Source: JAVWHX01 sp036639875 | Lineage (GTDB): Bacteria > Bacillota_I > Bacilli_A > Erysipelotrichales > Coprobacillaceae | NCBI GenBank assembly: GCA_036639875.1 | Contig: JAVWHX010000078.1 | Coordinates: forward strand, 1-8,963 | Reading direction: 5' to 3' | Length of the DNA stretch: 8,963 nucleotides | Part shown: piece after piece, positions 6,510 through 8,963 of the stretch | Numbering within the stretch: position 1 is the stretch's first letter | Layout of the letters: each line of letters starts with the position of its first letter | The notes under the pieces: model-generated | Told to the model about the DNA's origin: nothing | Database searches by the model: none | What the model saw: the letters and a program-made list of their open reading frames with translations, nothing else | Position numbers and translations under genes: made by a program

Positions 6510-6528
6510 ACAAACAGGAGGTATGATA

Positions 6529-6876
6529 ATGAAATATAATGATTGGGAAGAAGGTTGCCCCTTATTACTTACACAACGTATTCTTTTAGGAAAATGGAAA
6601 CTATCAATTATTTGGTTTTTAGCAACGCATAAAGTTATGCGATATACTGAATTAAAAAAAGCATTCGATGATTCTTCATTAACTCAAAAAATGTTAACTC
6701 AACATCTCAAAGAACTTCAAGAGGATAATTTGGTTCATCGTCATTCATATAACGAAGTTCCTCCAAAAGTCGAATATAGTTTAACATCACTGGGTGAATC
6801 ATTTATTCCAGTACTTAAAAATATGGAAGCTTGGGGAGAATATTATATTGGTGAATGCCAAAAATCAAAAACTTAA
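6529..6876 (+). CDS. HxlR family winged helix-turn-helix transcriptional regulator
   Basis: A 115-residue DNA-binding protein of usual HxlR length. The family pattern is plain: CPLLLTQRILLGKWKLSIIWFL (10-31), MRYTELKKAF, SLTQKMLTQHLKELQEDNLV (helix-turn-helix, 50-69), then the wing NEVPPKVEYSLTSLGESFIPVL (75-96). The conserved N-terminal Cys (Cys10) is the position that senses oxidants or quinones in YodB/CatR-type members. A second Cys lies near the end (Cys110). An upstream in-frame ATG at 6523 touches the Shine-Dalgarno AGGAGGT (6516-6522) directly. The ATG at 6529 has a 7-nt gap and is preferred. The gene is divergent from the aldo/keto reductase, a typical target arrangement. Its inducer is unknown. 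Confidence 0.92.
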   Translation: MKYNDWEEGCPLLLTQRILLGKWKLSIIWFLATHKVMRYTELKKAFDDSSLTQKMLTQHLKELQEDNLVHRHSYNEVPPKVEYSLTSLGESFIPVLKNMEAWGEYYIGECQKSKT

Positions 6877-6888
6877 TTTTCATTACTG

Positions 6889-6917
6889 AGACAAACTTTA
6901 CAACGGTTTGTCTTTTT
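6889..6917 (+). terminator. Rho-independent terminator of the HxlR-type gene
   Basis: AGACAAAC (6889-6896) pairs with GTTTGTCT (6906-6913) across a 9-nt loop and is followed by TTTT. It is placed 12 nt after the stop codon and immediately abuts the opposing terminator of the phosphate transporter gene. Confidence 0.85.
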
Positions 6918-6945
6918 AATAAAAAAATGCCTTATAACAAGGCAT
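6918..6945 (-). terminator. Rho-independent terminator of the Na/Pi cotransporter gene
   Basis: On the minus strand ATGCCTT (6945-6939) pairs with AAGGCAT (6933-6927) across a 5-nt loop and is followed by a run of T to 6918. The stem starts at the last base of the stop codon. Together with the plus-strand terminator it separates two convergent genes. Confidence 0.85.
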
Positions 6946-7886
6946 CATTCTTTGATTGGTAAGATTTTATAGATAATTTTTAACATATATGCATCAATAA
7001 ACAAGACAACCAAAGTTGTACCTATATTAAAGATTGTATGCAAGTTAGCGAGTTGCGACATCGGCAAGTCAGGTGACCATGATGCAATCATATCTAACAA
7101 TGGTGTCATTGTACAAACAGCAAAGAAGATAAGTGTTCCAAATACATTAAACATAACATGGAATAATGTTAACCTCTTTGAATTACGGCATCCTGTAAGT
7201 GAAGCTAGAAAAGCAGTGATACAAGTTCCAATATTTAATCCAAAGACTACAAATGCAGCCGAATGGAAACCAATCAAACCTTTTGCAGCAAGGGTTTGTA
7301 ATATTCCCATAGAAGCAGAAGAACTTTGAATAATAGCAGTAAATATTGCACCAAATAATATAGCAACAATTGGATTAGACAATGTTGTCATAAAGTCAAT
7401 AAAGACTTGAGATGTTTGTAATGGTTCCATTGCCAAAGCCATAAACTCTAACCCCATAAACAAAATCCCAAAACCACCAATAATCTCTCCAATATTATTA
7501 ATTTTCTTCTTTTTAAAGAAAAGTATCATTGCTACCCCTAAGATTGCAAACAAGGGAGCAATTGCACCAACATTTAAAGCAATAATTTGTCCTGTTATCG
7601 TTGTTCCAATATTAGCTCCCATAACAACCCAAATCGCTCTATCTAATTTCATCAATTTAGCATTCACAAAACCAATTAACATAACTGTCATAGCTGAAGA
7701 ACTTTGAATAACGCAAGTCACCAAAGCCCCAACAATAACTGCCTTTACTTTATGATCAGTTAACTTTTCTAATATGTATTCTAATTTTTCTCCAGCAGCT
7801 CCTTCTAAGCCATCTGACATCATTTTCATCCCATAAAGAAATAAAGCTAAACCACCCAAAAGCCCTAATATATCCGAAGTCCCCAT
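6945..7886 (-). CDS. Na+/phosphate cotransporter family protein, membrane-domain-only form
   Basis: A 313-residue integral membrane protein of the NptA/YjbB (Na/Pi cotransporter II) family, expected to import phosphate with sodium. The fold is an inverted duplication, and both halves are visible. Repeat 1 has GLALFLYGMKMMSDGLE (12-28), VIQSSSAMTVMLIGF (59-73) and VVMGANIGTTITG (87-99). Repeat 2 has GILFMGLEFM (140-149), IIQSSSASMGILQTL (185-199) and VFGLNIGTCITAFLASL (214-230). The paired QSSSA motifs are the substrate/ion site of the family. Many bacterial members (about 540 residues, E. coli YjbB) carry a C-terminal PhoU-like domain. This protein ends right after the last helix (HTIFNIGTTLVVLF...), with an intact terminator behind it, so it is a genuine short form rather than a visible truncation. 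The start ATG at 7886 has AAGGAGA 7 nt upstream. A Pho-box-like array lies in front. Confidence 0.88.
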   Translation of the reverse strand: MGTSDILGLLGGLALFLYGMKMMSDGLEGAAGEKLEYILEKLTDHKVKAVIVGALVTCVIQSSSAMTVMLIGFVNAKLMKLDRAIWVVMGANIGTTITGQIIALNVGAIAPLFAILGVAMILFFKKKKINNIGEIIGGFGILFMGLEFMALAMEPLQTSQVFIDFMTTLSNPIVAILFGAIFTAIIQSSSASMGILQTLAAKGLIGFHSAAFVVFGLNIGTCITAFLASLTGCRNSKRLTLFHVMFNVFGTLIFFAVCTMTPLLDMIASWSPDLPMSQLANLHTIFNIGTTLVVLFIDAYMLKIIYKILPIKE

Positions 7887-7911
7887 AAATAATCTCCTTT
7901 TTAATATCTTT

Positions 7912-7917
7912 ATTATA
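7912..7917 (-). promoter_or_regulatory. -10 box of the Na/Pi cotransporter promoter
   Basis: TATAAT on the minus strand, 25 nt before the start codon. No TTGACA-like -35 hexamer is found at the right distance. The nearest hexamer repeat of the Pho-box-like array ends 21 bp upstream and would overlap the -35 position, as expected for an activator-dependent promoter. Confidence 0.6.
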
Positions 7918-7938
7918 AAGGAAAGAATATAAGGAAGT

Positions 7939-7977
7939 TGTTAAAATATGGTAAAGGTAATGTAAAGATTATGTTAA
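7939..7977 (-). promoter_or_regulatory. Pho-box-like array: four direct repeats at 11-bp spacing
   Basis: Read on the minus strand the hexamers are TTAACA (7977-7972), TTTACA (7966-7961), TTTACC (7955-7950) and TTAACA (7944-7939), each separated by exactly 5 bp. This fits the Bacillus PhoP consensus TT(A/C/T)A(C/T)A with roughly 5-bp spacers, where a response-regulator dimer binds each pair. The position just ahead of the -35 region of a phosphate transporter gene fits activation by a PhoP/PhoB regulator under phosphate starvation. The repeats are seen directly; the regulator is inferred. Confidence 0.65.
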
Positions 7978-7989
7978 ATTTTAACATAA
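7969..7989. repeat. Perfect 21-nt palindrome after the AI-2E-family gene
   Basis: TTATGTTAAA (7969-7978) and TTTAACATAA (7980-7989) are perfect reverse complements around a single central base. The palindrome begins 5 nt after the stop of the upstream membrane gene and includes the most distal Pho-box-like hexamer. It could be a weak, AT-only-loop terminator hairpin for that gene (the following sequence is only mildly U-rich) or a regulator dyad. Confidence 0.6.
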
Positions 7990-7994
7990 CTTAC

Positions 7995-8963
7995 TTAATT
8001 ATTAGAATTAAGTACTATTTGTTTGATTTTTGTAAAGAAATGTAAATCTTTTAAGAGTTGAAATAATAAAGTTGTATATGATAATAAAATGGGAGAAAAG
8101 ATCATACCTACTAAGCCAAATAAATCACCAAAGAAGGTTAATGCTAGAAATAAAGCAATCGGATGTAACTTAATACATTTAGAAAACAAATAAGGTTGTA
8201 AATAAGATGATTCTAAGTATTGTAATACAATCACAGCAATAAGTGCTGCATAACCCATCTGAGGATGAGAAATAAATTCATAGATAATAACAGGTATCCC
8301 ACCAATATATGGACCTATATAAGGAATAAGATTTGTAATAGATAAGAATAAAGCAATCCATAAGAATAACTCTGGATCAATAAAGAAGAAAGGAATCAAA
8401 CATAAGAAAAAGAAAAACAAGAAATCTAAAACCAAGGATTTCATAAATTGATAAGTGAGAAGTTTAATTCTTTTTAAAGTTTGCATACATTTTCCTTGCT
8501 TTTCAAAAGGAATATAAGTTATTGTTTTTTCAATTAAATGTAAATTATCATATGATAAATAGAACGATATTCCCATCGCTAATAAAACATTTGTAACCCA
8601 GTAAATTACCGATTGAGTCCAACCATTTAACATCCCTAATAAATAATCCAAGACATTATATTGTTTTAAAAAATCAAAAGCTGATATAAATATAGGGTGC
8701 AATTGTAATGAACCTCGACAATAATCATTATATATTTGTAAACATTGCTCAACGATATAAGGTGCTATAAAATAACAGATAATAATAAAAAACATAGATA
8801 ACGATAAATACATATGAATAACTACAATCTTTCGATCTAATCTATCACTTGTAAAGTAATCAATAACTGGATCCAATAAAAAGTGAAAGAATAATGCTAT
8901 GATAAGTGGAAAGATTAAATTAAATATATAAAGAAAAGTTTTTTGAATTTCAAAGAGTGTAAA
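7995..8963 (-). CDS. AI-2E transporter family (TqsA/YdiK-like) membrane protein, 5' end outside window
   Basis: An integral membrane protein of the AI-2E/PerM family. The frame remains open to the right edge with no stop and no ATG, so the TTG at 8876 is not a start. 29 further codons are visible upstream, ending in FPLIIALFFHFLLDPVIDYF, which matches the family's N-terminal helix-plus-(L/D)P motif. About 322 residues are present of a usual 340-380. Conserved C-terminal features are LIPYIGPYIGGIPVIIYEF (family P-Y-I-G-P motif), QYLESSYLQPYLF and LHPIALFLALTFFGDLFGLVGMIFSPIL. Members include the autoinducer-2 exporter TqsA and sodium/proton antiporters of the same fold, so a substrate cannot be assigned. 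It lies upstream of the Na/Pi gene on the same strand but is separated by 108 nt with an independent promoter signal. Confidence 0.85.
   Translation of the reverse strand, partial: FTLFEIQKTFLYIFNLIFPLIIALFFHFLLDPVIDYFTSDRLDRKIVVIHMYLSLSMFFIIICYFIAPYIVEQCLQIYNDYCRGSLQLHPIFISAFDFLKQYNVLDYLLGMLNGWTQSVIYWVTNVLLAMGISFYLSYDNLHLIEKTITYIPFEKQGKCMQTLKRIKLLTYQFMKSLVLDFLFFFFLCLIPFFFIDPELFLWIALFLSITNLIPYIGPYIGGIPVIIYEFISHPQMGYAALIAVIVLQYLESSYLQPYLFSKCIKLHPIALFLALTFFGDLFGLVGMIFSPILLSYTTLLFQLLKDLHFFTKIKQIVLNSNN

Overview
The window is AT-rich, with compact genes, strong AGGAGG-type ribosome binding sites and U-tract terminators. It looks like a chromosomal stretch of a low-GC Bacillota. The conserved order alaS - ireB (yrzL) - ruvX (yqgF/yrrK) - DUF1292 (yrzB), with a T-box leader ahead of alaS, is the classic Firmicutes arrangement. 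The codon use and the short, AT-rich protein versions would fit Erysipelotrichia (Coprobacillus/Thomasclavelia-like), but that placement is only an inference. No tRNA, rRNA, CRISPR array or insertion sequence was seen.

Layout. (1) 3-209, plus strand: the C-terminal end of an Rpn/PD-(D/E)XK transposase-like protein, followed by its terminator. (2) 326-1402, minus: a seven-bladed beta-propeller lactonase (6-phosphogluconolactonase type) with its own terminator. (3) 1476-5480, minus: a T-box-controlled operon made of promoter, alanine T-box leader, alaS, ireB, ruvX and a DUF1292 gene. The last protein carries an unusual Cys/His/Asp-rich repeat tail, and the operon ends in a hairpin over its stop codon. 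(4) 5518-6876: a divergent pair, an aldo/keto reductase (minus) and an HxlR-family regulator (plus). They share a roughly 100-bp region full of inverted repeats that look like an autoregulated operator. (5) 6945-7886, minus: a short Na+/phosphate cotransporter without a PhoU tail. It is preceded by four hexamer direct repeats at exact 11-bp spacing that resemble a PhoP/PhoB box. (6) 7995-8963, minus: an AI-2E-family membrane protein that runs off the right edge.

How the genes fit together. The alaS operon joins translation (AlaS, sensing uncharged tRNA-Ala through the T-box) with housekeeping proteins: IreB, a substrate of the PASTA kinase pathway, RuvX and the DUF1292 protein. The reductase and HxlR regulator look like a small redox- or electrophile-responsive module. 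The Na/Pi transporter looks phosphate-regulated. Two starts are better placed downstream of the longest open frame (ireB at 2532 and hxlR at 6529), because in each case the Shine-Dalgarno sequence abuts the first possible start codon. The right-edge membrane gene stays open to the window end, so the TTG at 8876 is not its start.

The window is largely conventional. The items most worth a second look are the metal-binding-like repeat tail on the DUF1292 protein, the four-repeat Pho-box-like array overlapping a 21-nt palindrome, and the overlapping palindromes in the HxlR/reductase intergenic region.
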